Position numbers and translations under genes: made by a program. From DATKSS01 sp049582065 (GTDB lineage Bacteria > Chloroflexota > Dormibacteria > Dormibacterales > Dormibacteraceae): a stretch of DNA of 13,394 nucleotides. Below, in pieces: positions 1 to 6,872 of this stretch. Each line of letters begins with the position of its first letter. Positions within the stretch are counted from its first letter, which is position 1. A model generated the notes under the pieces. That model was not told the origin of the DNA and searched no databases. It saw only the letters and a list, made by a program, of their open reading frames with translations. The DNA is taken from assembly GCA_049582065.1 (NCBI GenBank), contig JBAUTF010000103.1:1-13394 (forward strand), in the 5' to 3' direction.

Positions 1-191
1 TGAGGAAGGCCCGAGACATCGGCGACATGATCGTCGGCAATCCTGCTCAGATGCCACACCAACCATGCGATCGAGTTCGCTTCGCTGTCGAGGCGATAGG
101 TCAACTGATCGGGAGTCATGCCATCGATGACACCGTGTACCAGGTCGGGAATCCGGCCGAACGTGTCAATCAGCAGGTCACGACTTGTCAC
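1..191 (-). CDS. DinB/DUF664-like protein, N-terminal part (cut by left edge)
   Basis: The minus strand reads from a GTG at 191 down through the window edge, giving about 63 residues. A good Shine-Dalgarno sequence (GGGAGGA, plus-strand 197-203) lies five bases before the GTG and decides the start. The protein begins VTSRDLLIDTFGRIPDLVHG and continues into a segment NSIAWLVWHLSRIADDHVAD. That segment is typical of the DinB/DUF664 (mycothiol-transferase-like) four-helix-bundle family, in which a His in the W-H-L motif is one of the metal ligands. These proteins are soluble and often act in thiol-dependent transfer or detoxification, but the substrate cannot be told from this fragment. The rest of the gene, including the other metal-binding histidines, lies outside the window. 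It is on the same strand as the CBS-BON gene but 268 bases downstream of it, so it probably has its own promoter. Confidence 0.72.
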   Translation of the reverse strand, partial: MTSRDLLIDTFGRIPDLVHGVIDGMTPDQLTYRLDSEANSIAWLVWHLSRIADDHVADVSGLP

Positions 192-318
192 GTGGGTCCT
201 CCCTTCGAATCATCTCTCACTGCGACGAGTCTCTCCAGGTTCATCCTAGTGCCGATTCTCCTTGCTTCCTATGGCCAAGCAAAATGAACAACGCTCCTAA
301 CGTGAGAAGGACGTTGCG

Positions 319-339
319 CGCGGCTGTAAGACCGCCGCG
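319..339. repeat. Short GC-rich hairpin between the CBS-BON and DinB-like genes
   Basis: CGCGGC (319-324) and GCCGCG (334-339) form a perfect six-base-pair stem with a nine-base loop. It lies 120 bases beyond the stop of the CBS-BON gene. No T-run follows on either strand, so calling it a terminator would be weak. Nothing else was recognised in the 268-base gap apart from the ribosome binding site of the DinB-like gene. Confidence 0.25.
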
Positions 340-459
340 AAAGCTTTGGAGGATCGACTCCCACCGCACAGGTATCGAACATCGGACGCTGCGCAGGCAG
401 GCCGGGCCCCTGATTCGAAAGATGACGTAGGTGTCAGTCCGAACAGCAATCGCCACGCT

Positions 460-1089
460 CTATTTGTCGAATCGGTAAGTGAGCTTGCTTTCCACCGCAA
501 CCGTGCCTTCGACACGTTCGACCATGCAGACGACCAGGTTGGCCAGGCTCTTGGTTTCAAGTTGGCCCGCGAGCCGGACGAGTCCCTCGGTGACATCAAT
601 GTCAACCGTTTTCGGGTCGATGAATAGGGCCTTCTTGAGCACTTCGTCAGCAACGTCCCTTCGTATCGACTCATCGCTGCGCATGAACGTCTTCAGGAGG
701 TCGAAGCGGCTCGCGATCCCGATCAGCTTTCCCGCGGCATCGACTACGGGCAGTCGCTTTATGTGCGCTCTGTGCATGAGCCGGGCGGCCTCAGGAACGG
801 ATGCAGTCGGACCGATGGTGATCGCGGGAGAGGTCATCACGTCCGCGGCCATCCGGGCCACTGTCTTCGCGCGACCGTTTCGGGCCGGCGCAGCCTTGCC
901 GTCGCGCCCTTCCTCCTTGACCAGCAAATCTGCTTCAGACACAATTCCGAGGACACTGCCTTCCTCGCTTACTACGGGCAGGGCACTGACCTCGTGGATC
1001 CGGATGAGGTCGATACAGTCTTTGAATTGGGTCTGAGGCCCGACCGCGACGACTTCCTTGGTCATGACATCCCTAACAGTCCAGCCCAT
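460..1089 (-). CDS. CBS-CBS-BON domain protein
   Basis: The product is 209 aa and probably a cytosolic nucleotide-sensing regulator. Two CBS motifs lie at about residues 3-57 (starting TVRDVMTKEVV) and 80-135 (AADVMTSPAITI). Together they form a Bateman module, which in known families binds adenine nucleotides. A BON domain follows at about 142-207, with the typical pattern VDIDVTEGLVRLAGQLETK and an ending like VESKLTYRF. BON domains usually mediate binding to membranes or other proteins. The open frame extends to 1272, but the ATG at 1089 was chosen because CBS homology begins right after it and the upstream residues look like non-coding translation. No clear Shine-Dalgarno sequence precedes it, so the message may be leaderless or nearly so. 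The gene is divergent from the ATPase operon, which suggests shared control. CBS-BON proteins often occur beside stress and energy genes in actinobacteria and proteobacteria. The effect of ligand binding is unknown here. Confidence 0.9.
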   Translation of the reverse strand: MGWTVRDVMTKEVVAVGPQTQFKDCIDLIRIHEVSALPVVSEEGSVLGIVSEADLLVKEEGRDGKAAPARNGRAKTVARMAADVMTSPAITIGPTASVPEAARLMHRAHIKRLPVVDAAGKLIGIASRFDLLKTFMRSDESIRRDVADEVLKKALFIDPKTVDIDVTEGLVRLAGQLETKSLANLVVCMVERVEGTVAVESKLTYRFDK

Positions 1090-1121
1090 GAGTTGATTCT
1101 GGCTTTGGCTGGCAGCGTGAC

Positions 1122-1164
1122 CTAGCGACAGTGGTCCCCCGTGGTGGGGGTCATTTGGCCCGAG
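1122..1164. promoter_or_regulatory. Two candidate DosR-like boxes in the divergent promoter region
   Basis: The known DosR box is TTSGGGACTWWWGTCCCSAA. The plus strand at 1145-1164 matches it at 15 of 20 positions (core GGGTCATTTGGCCC, 1148-1161). The minus strand at 1141-1122 matches at 13 of 20 (core GGGACCACTGTCGC), with 11 of 14 core positions. The two centres are 23 bp apart. They lie 33-75 bases upstream of the CBS-BON start and 107-149 bases upstream of the first ATPase gene. No convincing -10 or -35 elements were seen. GC-rich DNA gives partial matches by chance, so this is a candidate only. A GGGGG/CCCCC hairpin (about 1136-1150) overlaps the same bases and is an alternative explanation for the symmetry. 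Confidence 0.3.
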
Positions 1165-1270
1165 CACCGGCGTGCCAACGGCCGTATGGCCTGCCCGAGG
1201 CGTGCCACTCGACCTTCGGCGTCGCGACGGTGCGAGGACAGAATGAGAGCGGAGGCCAATACGAACAGTC

Positions 1271-1744
1271 ATGCCTTTGCTCGAAGACTTCTTGCTGCGT
1301 TTCCGGCGGGTATGGGCGCCCCCAGGTCCGGTTGCCGGTCAGGCTCCCGTTCCCGCCGACCTCGAGGCTCGGATCGATGATGAGCTGCACGAGCTCACTT
1401 CAGCGCTGAGCGCGATCGACGACGAGGGCAGATCGATCGTCCAGGCCGCCGAATCTGAGGCGGCAAAGATCGTCGCCGCGGCGCAGCCCGAAGCAGATCG
1501 CCTGATCGAATCCGCACGAGGCAAGCTACCAGAGGTGCGCGCAACTAGCGCCACAGCTCGTATCAGCGACCGCAAGGCCGAGACCGACGAGTTGATTGCC
1601 AACGCTGAGAAGCAGGCCGTCGACTTGAGAAATCGCGCGATGACGCGGATGCAAAGCTTTGCCGGCCGGGTTGTCATCGATGTCTTCGAAGACGCGGCCG
1701 GTTCGGTGAAGGAGGAGCATGCCCGCCTCGTGGGTGGCCGCTAG
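1271..1744 (+). CDS. V/A-type ATPase peripheral stalk subunit G/H-like
   Basis: This 157-aa protein opens the ATPase operon. The N-terminus (MPLLEDFLLRFRRVWAPPGP) is followed from about residue 30 to 135 by an Ala/Glu/Arg-rich, coiled-coil-like stretch with repeated EAAKIVAAAQPEADRLI-type heptads. This composition is that of the G (H) subunits, which pair with subunit E to make the peripheral stalk holding the A3B3 head against subunit I. It is longer than the usual 100-120 aa because of the Pro-rich N-terminal segment. A GGAGG at 1251-1255 lies 15 bases before the ATG, farther than ideal, but no better start was seen. Its 3' end overlaps the next gene by 26 bases. The assignment rests on composition and operon position, since sequence identity in this family is low. 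Confidence 0.72.
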   Translation: MPLLEDFLLRFRRVWAPPGPVAGQAPVPADLEARIDDELHELTSALSAIDDEGRSIVQAAESEAAKIVAAAQPEADRLIESARGKLPEVRATSATARISDRKAETDELIANAEKQAVDLRNRAMTRMQSFAGRVVIDVFEDAAGSVKEEHARLVGGR

Positions 1745-2645
1745 CACTCGCGCCAGGCTCCTTGGCGACCGGCGGATCGGTCGCGTGCGCGCGGCCGCGG
1801 TTGCGAACAGCGGCGGCCTGGGTCCGGCCCTTCAGATGCTGCGGGCCTCTCCTTACGGAGCAAACGTCGATTCCGGCATGTCGCTCGAGGCCGCCCAGCG
1901 GCAGGTGGCGGCCACCATCCTGTGGAACCTTCGAGTCCTCGCCGGTTGGCTCCCTCCAGGCGGCTCCGCCATCCTGCTGCCGCTTGCGGCGTGGTTCGAG
2001 ATCGCGAACGTCGAAGAACGCCTGGCCTATCTCTCCGGAGACCGCCACGCCGCTCCTTATCAATTGGGAAGCTTGGGCACGGCCTGGCGGGCTGTCTCCC
2101 GAGCGACGACCGCCGACGCCGTGCGCGAAGGCTTGACCCGCTCGCGGTGGGGCGACCCTGGAACCTCGGACCCGAGTGGCATGGTGCTGGCGCTGCGCTT
2201 CAAGTGGGCCGGCTGGGTTGCCGGCTTCGTCCAGGGCGCGGACGTCTGGGCGGCGACCGCGGTCGCACTCCTTGGGGCGCGCGTTCGCTTTGGGTCGACG
2301 GCGTCGCGAGCGGGCGCTCCGCAGATTCCCGGCAGGGTCTACGGGCTGCCGCCCGGCTGGCAGCAGGTCGCATCGTTACCCCAGATGCGGGCGATCATGT
2401 CGCCCCGGCTGGCATGGGTGCTCGACGGGGTGGAGCAACCCTCGGACCTCTGGGTGGCGGAAGCGCGCTGGTGGTCGCGTGTGGAGGCGGATGCTGCCCA
2501 GATGGTCTTGCGATCGCGCTACGGCCCGCCTGTTGTGGTTGGGATCGCAATGCTCCTCGGGCATGATGCCTGGCTAACCAGGGCTGCTTTGGGCGCGGCT
2601 GCGAGAGGTCTTCAGGCGAAGGGGGTGTTCGATGCGGTGGCCTAG
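1719..2645 (+). CDS. V/A-type ATPase subunit C (d-like), divergent
   Basis: The product is 308 aa, close to the length usual for subunit C (about 320 aa), the all-helical funnel that couples the central shaft to the K ring. I see no strong single motif. The Ala/Leu/Trp-rich helical pattern with RVRAAAVANSGGLGPALQML near the N-terminus and a repeated three-part layout fit the family. The main evidence is that C is otherwise missing from a complete operon. The start is the ATG at 1719, just after AAGGAGGAG (1709-1717). The spacing is tight, and a GTG at 1734 is possible. It overlaps the G/H gene by 26 bases and subunit I by 14. Trp-rich stretches such as ARWWSRVEADAAQMVL are unusual but in frame. 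The identity should be confirmed by a profile search. Confidence 0.68.
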   Translation: MPASWVAASTRARLLGDRRIGRVRAAAVANSGGLGPALQMLRASPYGANVDSGMSLEAAQRQVAATILWNLRVLAGWLPPGGSAILLPLAAWFEIANVEERLAYLSGDRHAAPYQLGSLGTAWRAVSRATTADAVREGLTRSRWGDPGTSDPSGMVLALRFKWAGWVAGFVQGADVWAATAVALLGARVRFGSTASRAGAPQIPGRVYGLPPGWQQVASLPQMRAIMSPRLAWVLDGVEQPSDLWVAEARWWSRVEADAAQMVLRSRYGPPVVVGIAMLLGHDAWLTRAALGAAARGLQAKGVFDAVA

Positions 2646-4023
2646 TTCGGTCGAGGCGGCGCCAATGAGCCGGCTGGCCATAGTCGGGCCTTCGGACCAG
2701 TTGCGCAGCATGCTCGTCGAGTCGGCCGATGCCGGCGTCGTGGAGCTGGAAACGTCTCCCGAAGGCGATTCTGGCGACGCTTCTGAGGCACTGCGCCGGC
2801 TGCGTGCCGAGGGACCTCAGCAACTACCGCCTCGCCTTGCGGCCCGCCCTCGTCCCGTGATCGAGCTAGAGGCTCAGCGCCGGGCGGATCTGCTGGCAGG
2901 CGAGGCCGAGCTCGAACGCCGGGCGGCGGCTGCCGCGAAACGCGGTCCATTCGTGGTGCTCGTGGGCTGGTGCCCCGATCGCGATCTGGACAATCTGAGA
3001 GGGCGCATGGAAACCCTTGGGGGCGGCGTCGTCGTGCTCCCCAGGCGTCCATTCGCCGAGCCGCCGACACTGCTGAGGACGCCCCGGGCGGCTCAACCTT
3101 TCAGTCCCCTCGTAGAAATTTACGGCACTGCGCGATATCCCGACATCGACCCGACCCCGTTCACGGCGATCTCATTCGTGCTGATGTTCGGAATGATGTT
3201 CGCCGACGCCGGACACGGGCTTGTGCTCTGCCTGGCCGGTCTCTTGCTTCGGTTCAGCAGAATTCCAAGGTTGGCATCTTTGCGGCGTAGCTGGGCTCTT
3301 CCTTTCGCCGCGGGCCTGGTCGCCACCGGTTTCGGCGTCGCCTACGGTGAGTTCTTCGGGCCGACCGGGTTGATCCCGGTGTTGTGGCTAAGCCCTCTCC
3401 GGAATCCTTTGCAACTCTTGGTGGCGGGCGTCGTGGTCGGCGCAGTTCTGCTCGCGATCAGTTATGGGATCGGGAGTGTCAATCGCTTCCGAGAAGGAGG
3501 GTTTAAGGATGCGCTCTATTCGAACTCGGGGATCGCGGGGGCCCTTGTCTTCGGCGGGGTAGGGGTGGTGGTGCTCGCAATTTGGTTGGGGAGCACGGTC
3601 TTCGAGGTTCTTGGCCTGGTTCCGGTCACGGCAGGCCTGATCCTGCTGTTCGTCGGCTTCTTCGTTCAAGCCGGTGGTGGCGCGACCGGAGTGGGGGAGG
3701 CGATCGTCGAGCTTTTCAACTCGGTGATAAGGCTCGGTGCCAACTCGATCTCGTTCGCCAGGCTTGCCGCGTTCGGGATGGTCCACGCAGCGATCGGTTC
3801 ACTCGTCTGGACGGCAACCGCTGCGCTTTTTGCGAGCGGCGCTTGGCTCGCAGCAATACCGCTCTTCCTGATCGGCAATGCGATCGGATTCACGCTCGAG
3901 CTCGTGGTGGCCGGCATCCAGGCCCTCCGGCTCGAGTACTACGAGCTGTTCTCCCGCATCTACTCGGGTGAGGGACGACCTTTCAAACCCTGGCATGTCG
4001 AAGTCATAAAGGAGGCCTCATGA
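2632..4023 (+). CDS. V/A-type ATPase subunit I (a), short form
   Basis: This is the membrane stator subunit that forms the two ion half-channels beside the K ring. Residues 12-40 (MSRLAIVGPSDQLRSMLVES) match the usual start of the cytoplasmic domain, and residues 106-165 match its second half. The membrane part starts at YPDIDPTPFTAISFVLMFGM (169-188) and continues through several transmembrane helices. Key residues are present: R377 in SISFARLAAFGM, and Q430 and R433 in IQALRLEYYELF, which correspond to the paired arginines of Thermus and yeast subunit a. The end SGEGRPFKPW is also conserved. At 463 aa it is far shorter than the usual 600-650 aa because the cytoplasmic coiled coil is reduced to about 45 residues (57-104). 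A start at 2632 has a good ribosome site (GAAGGGGG, 2618-2625). The M at 2665 better matches family N-termini. Confidence 0.92.
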   Translation: MRWPSSVEAAPMSRLAIVGPSDQLRSMLVESADAGVVELETSPEGDSGDASEALRRLRAEGPQQLPPRLAARPRPVIELEAQRRADLLAGEAELERRAAAAAKRGPFVVLVGWCPDRDLDNLRGRMETLGGGVVVLPRRPFAEPPTLLRTPRAAQPFSPLVEIYGTARYPDIDPTPFTAISFVLMFGMMFADAGHGLVLCLAGLLLRFSRIPRLASLRRSWALPFAAGLVATGFGVAYGEFFGPTGLIPVLWLSPLRNPLQLLVAGVVVGAVLLAISYGIGSVNRFREGGFKDALYSNSGIAGALVFGGVGVVVLAIWLGSTVFEVLGLVPVTAGLILLFVGFFVQAGGGATGVGEAIVELFNSVIRLGANSISFARLAAFGMVHAAIGSLVWTATAALFASGAWLAAIPLFLIGNAIGFTLELVVAGIQALRLEYYELFSRIYSGEGRPFKPWHVEVIKEAS

Positions 4024-4439
4024 GCCCGCTCATCTACAGCGCCCCGTTCTTTGTGGTTGCCAGCCTCGCGATAACCTGGAGTCTTCGCCGTCGCCGCGGT
4101 CTTGCGCTCGGTGTAGCAGTAAGCACCAATCTGGTGTTGGGAATCGTGGCCGTAGCCATGCTTGCGTTGACAGAAGGCTCGAGTCACCACGTGCTCGGAG
4201 TGCAACTCGTAGCAGCCACTTCGTCGAGCAGCGACTGGGCCCCGGCGATCGGGGCCGCGATAGCGGTCGCGGGGTCTTCGATCGGGGCGGCAATCGCCGT
4301 TGCGTACACCGGCGCGGCCGCGCTCGCGGCGATCAGTGAGAAGCCGGAGATCTTCGGCCGCGCGATGGTCATCGTCGGGCTCGCGGAGGGGATTGCGATC
4401 TACGGGCTGGTGATCGCAGTCGCGTTGCTGAACCGCTGA
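4020..4439 (+). CDS. V/A-type ATPase subunit K (c, proteolipid)
   Basis: The product is 139 aa and makes the rotating membrane ring. The C-terminal half (about 73-139) is the classic hairpin. Its first helix carries the small-residue pattern IGAAIAVAGSSIGAAIAV, the polar loop is ISEKPEIFGR, and the second helix contains the ion-carrying Glu, E123, in VGLAEGIAIYGLVI. The N-terminal half adds two hydrophobic helices joined by an RRRR loop (21-27) and has no second carboxylate. Each subunit should therefore carry one ion site. A similar N-terminal extension is known in several bacterial K subunits. No Gln or Asn ligand is evident in the first helix, which hints at protons rather than sodium, but this is only suggestive. 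It starts with an ATGA overlap after the strong AAAGGAGG at 4008-4015 inside subunit I, as fits a subunit needed in many copies. Confidence 0.93.
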   Translation: MSPLIYSAPFFVVASLAITWSLRRRRGLALGVAVSTNLVLGIVAVAMLALTEGSSHHVLGVQLVAATSSSSDWAPAIGAAIAVAGSSIGAAIAVAYTGAAALAAISEKPEIFGRAMVIVGLAEGIAIYGLVIAVALLNR

Positions 4440-4657
4440 TGGGCCGCATCGCCGCGCTTGGGGAAGCAAACCGAATCCAGGTCCTTGCGATTGCAGGCGT
4501 CGAGCCGCACCCCGCGGCGACCGCTGACGAGGCAGTGGCGGTTTGGCAGTCGATTTCTCCTGACGTTGCCGTGCTGATCCTCACGTCGCAGGCCGCGGCC
4601 GTGCTCGATGAACGGTTGGCCGAGCGTCCAGACCTGCTCGTCACGGTGCTGCCATGA
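4439..4657 (+). CDS. V/A-type ATPase subunit F, short form
   Basis: The 72-aa product has the Rossmann-like core of subunit F. A first strand (MGRIAALGEANRIQVLAIAG) is followed by the PHPAATADEAVAVW helix region, then a strand PDVAVLILTSQAA and an ending RPDLLVTVLP. F sits on subunit D in the central shaft. The usual protein is about 100 residues, with a C-terminal helix that reaches into A3B3 and can modulate activity. Here the reading frame stops right after the core, so that helix is absent. The next gene starts immediately (ATGA overlap), so the short length is not from an obvious frameshift. The start overlaps the K stop as TGATG. Position and core sequence make the call fairly secure. 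Confidence 0.8.
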   Translation: MGRIAALGEANRIQVLAIAGVEPHPAATADEAVAVWQSISPDVAVLILTSQAAAVLDERLAERPDLLVTVLP

Positions 4658-5148
4658 CCGGTCTGGAGACGGTTCGCAATCATCATCTTGCCGCCGCGCG
4701 CGCGCGGGCGGATGAAGTTCTTCGCGATGCTCACGTGCAGGCACAGCAGATTGCCAGCAAATCTTCCGCCGACGCGGCGGCGCTGATCGAGAACGCGGAG
4801 AAAGAGGGTGAGGAGGCGGCCGCGCTCGACACGAGCCGCGAGTGGACCGCCGCTCGGCGTCGGGCTCGAGGCATCATTCTTGCAGCGCAACAGGGCGTGT
4901 ACAGGGATCTGCACACGGCTGCTGCGGCTGCCGTGCACGCAGATCCCCGCTATCGAGTCCTCCTGGAGCGGCTGGCGGATGAGGCTCGGCGCAGGCTGGG
5001 ACCGGGCGCCGATGTGGACGTTGACTTCAGTGGAGATGCGGGAGTCCGCGCAACGCGCAAGGACAGGCACATCACCTCGTCGCTGGACAGCATCGTCGCG
5101 GACAGCATTGAAAGGTTGGGGCCTGAGATCGAGGAGCTCTGGCGATGA
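4654..5148 (+). CDS. V/A-type ATPase peripheral stalk subunit E
   Basis: The product is 164 aa. An N-terminal coiled-coil part (about 1-85) contains AAARARADEVLRDAHVQAQQ and EKEGEEAAAL. A C-terminal globular part (about 86-164) contains VHADPRYRVLLERLADEARR and an end SIVADSIERLGPEIEELWR, typical of the domain of subunit E that clamps the top of A3B3. It pairs with G/H to form the stalk. It is somewhat shorter than the Thermus protein (about 188 aa). It overlaps F and A by four bases each (ATGA), so translation is probably coupled. A GAGGAG at 5131-5136 inside this gene serves as ribosome site for subunit A. Confidence 0.85.
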   Translation: MTGLETVRNHHLAAARARADEVLRDAHVQAQQIASKSSADAAALIENAEKEGEEAAALDTSREWTAARRRARGIILAAQQGVYRDLHTAAAAAVHADPRYRVLLERLADEARRRLGPGADVDVDFSGDAGVRATRKDRHITSSLDSIVADSIERLGPEIEELWR

Positions 5149-6872
5149 GCATCAGCAAAGCGGGCAAGGTCCTACGTGTCAACGGTCCGGTGGTTGAGAT
5201 CGGCGGGCTCAAGAATGTCGCCACCGCTGAGTTGGTCGAGGTCGGGCCAAACCGTCTGCCGGGCGAGGCGGTGACGATCCGCGAGGGAGTCATCACCACC
5301 CAGGTCTACGCCTACACCGGAGGTCTGGCCCCAGGAGACAGTGCGTATGCCTTGGGCCGGCCTCTTTCGGTAGCCCTCGGTCCGGGCCTCCTCGGCGGGG
5401 TTTTCGACGGAACCATGCGCCCGCTCGATTCAGCCGGCGCGTTTCTTGAGACTGCCGGGGCTCCGCAGCTGAAGGCGGCTCGCGCGTGGGCTTTCACTCC
5501 GCGAGCAGCGGTCGGCGATGACTTGAAGCCTGGGGCGCTGCTCGGCGTCATCCAGGAGACGCCCGTGATCGAGCATCGGCTGCTCGTGCCGCCTGGTGCG
5601 TCCGGCAGGCTGACCTGGATGGCTGTGCCCGGGGACCACTCGGTCGATGACCGGCTCGCGACGGTCGGCAAGGTAGACGTCGGATTCTCGAATCCCTGGC
5701 CTGTCCGCAAACCCCGGCCGGTCGCGGAGCGGCTGCCCGCTGCCTCTCCTCTGGTCACCGGGCAGCGGGTGCTCGACCTCCTGTACCCGATTGCCAAGGG
5801 CAGCACCGCATGTGTTCCAGGCGGATTCGGCACCGGCAAGACGATGCTGTTGCAGCAGATCGCAAAGTGGAGCGACGCCGACGTCATCGTCTACGTCGGG
5901 TGCGGCGAGCGCGGCAACGAGATGGCCGACGTGCTCGATGAGCTGCCGCGCCTGGTTGACCCGCGCACGGGCCGGCCCCTCATGGACCGGACAGTGATCA
6001 TCGCGAACACGTCCAACATGCCCGTCATGGCGCGGGAGGCCAGCATCTACTCCGGCGTCACGGTGGCGGAGTACTTCCGCGACATGGGCTACCACGCCAT
6101 CGTGATCGCCGATTCGACGTCGCGGTGGGCGGAGGCGTTGCGCGAGTTCGCGTCGCGCACCGGGCAGCTGCCGGCTGAAGAAGGGTATCCGGCCTCCCTG
6201 TCGTCCGCGCTCGCCGCCTTCTACGAGCGGGCCGGGCTGGCGCGAACGCTCGGCGGAAGCGAAGCTTCGGTGACGGTCATCGGTGCAGTATCGCCGCCCG
6301 GAGGCGACGTCACCGAACCGGTCACGGCGCATTCGACCCGCTTCGTCCGAAGCCTCTGGTCTCTCGACCGTGATCTCGCCTACGCCCGCCACTATCCCGC
6401 CGTGGGCTGGACCGCCTCGTTCAGCCGTGACGCCGAACGACTCGGCGCCTGGAAGGCTGCGCACGGCGACCCCCTCTGGGCTGTGCGCAGAGAACGTGTC
6501 ATCGCGCTGCTGGGCGAATCGGACCGGCTCCGTTCAATGGCCGAACTGGTCGGCAGCACCGCGTTGCCAGACCGCGAGCGAATCGTCCTGCTGACCGCGG
6601 ACCTCATTCGAGAGGCGGTGCTGCAGCAGAGCGCTCTGAGTCCCAACGACGTCTATTGCTCTCCATCCAAGCAGGCCGCGCTGATGGACGCGGTGCTCCA
6701 GGTGCACGACCACTGCCTTGAGCTCATCCAGGCCAAAGTGCCGGCTTCGATGATCGAGGAGGTCGACATATCCGCACTGGCGAGGGCAAAGGACGCAGGA
6801 GGCCCGGATGACATCGCAGCCGCGACCTCAGCTCGCGACGGCATCCTGGCCCAGCTGGAGGCGCTCAGGTGA
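5145..6872 (+). CDS. atpA: V/A-type ATPase catalytic subunit A
   Basis: The 575-aa product is almost exactly the family length (about 578). It binds and hydrolyses or makes ATP at the head of the rotary enzyme. Seen in order are the N-terminal beta barrel (VNGPVVEIGGLKNVATAEL), the A-specific bulge region (about 110-195), the P-loop GGFGTGKT at 226-233, the catalytic GCGERGNEM with Glu255, and the run SNMPVMAREASIYSGVTVAE. After these come IADSTSRWAEALRE and a helical C-terminal domain. The P-loop has G-G-F where many homologues have G-P-F, an acceptable change. The start is the ATG in the ATGA overlap with E, with GAGGAG eight bases upstream. The symbol is used in the archaeal/Thermus sense, not for the F-type alpha subunit. 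This is one of the most secure calls in the window. Confidence 0.98.
   Translation: MSISKAGKVLRVNGPVVEIGGLKNVATAELVEVGPNRLPGEAVTIREGVITTQVYAYTGGLAPGDSAYALGRPLSVALGPGLLGGVFDGTMRPLDSAGAFLETAGAPQLKAARAWAFTPRAAVGDDLKPGALLGVIQETPVIEHRLLVPPGASGRLTWMAVPGDHSVDDRLATVGKVDVGFSNPWPVRKPRPVAERLPAASPLVTGQRVLDLLYPIAKGSTACVPGGFGTGKTMLLQQIAKWSDADVIVYVGCGERGNEMADVLDELPRLVDPRTGRPLMDRTVIIANTSNMPVMAREASIYSGVTVAEYFRDMGYHAIVIADSTSRWAEALREFASRTGQLPAEEGYPASLSSALAAFYERAGLARTLGGSEASVTVIGAVSPPGGDVTEPVTAHSTRFVRSLWSLDRDLAYARHYPAVGWTASFSRDAERLGAWKAAHGDPLWAVRRERVIALLGESDRLRSMAELVGSTALPDRERIVLLTADLIREAVLQQSALSPNDVYCSPSKQAALMDAVLQVHDHCLELIQAKVPASMIEEVDISALARAKDAGGPDDIAAATSARDGILAQLEALR

Noticed and set aside
1136..1150. GGGGG/CCCCC hairpin as a transcription terminator
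   Set aside because: Only five pairs with no T-run, and it lies in a divergent promoter region where no gene ends.
460..1272. Full 270-aa frame for the CBS-BON gene starting at 1272
   Set aside because: The first 61 residues are Arg/Ser/Pro/Gly-rich with no family match and would overlap the first ATPase gene. CBS homology begins right at the ATG at 1089.
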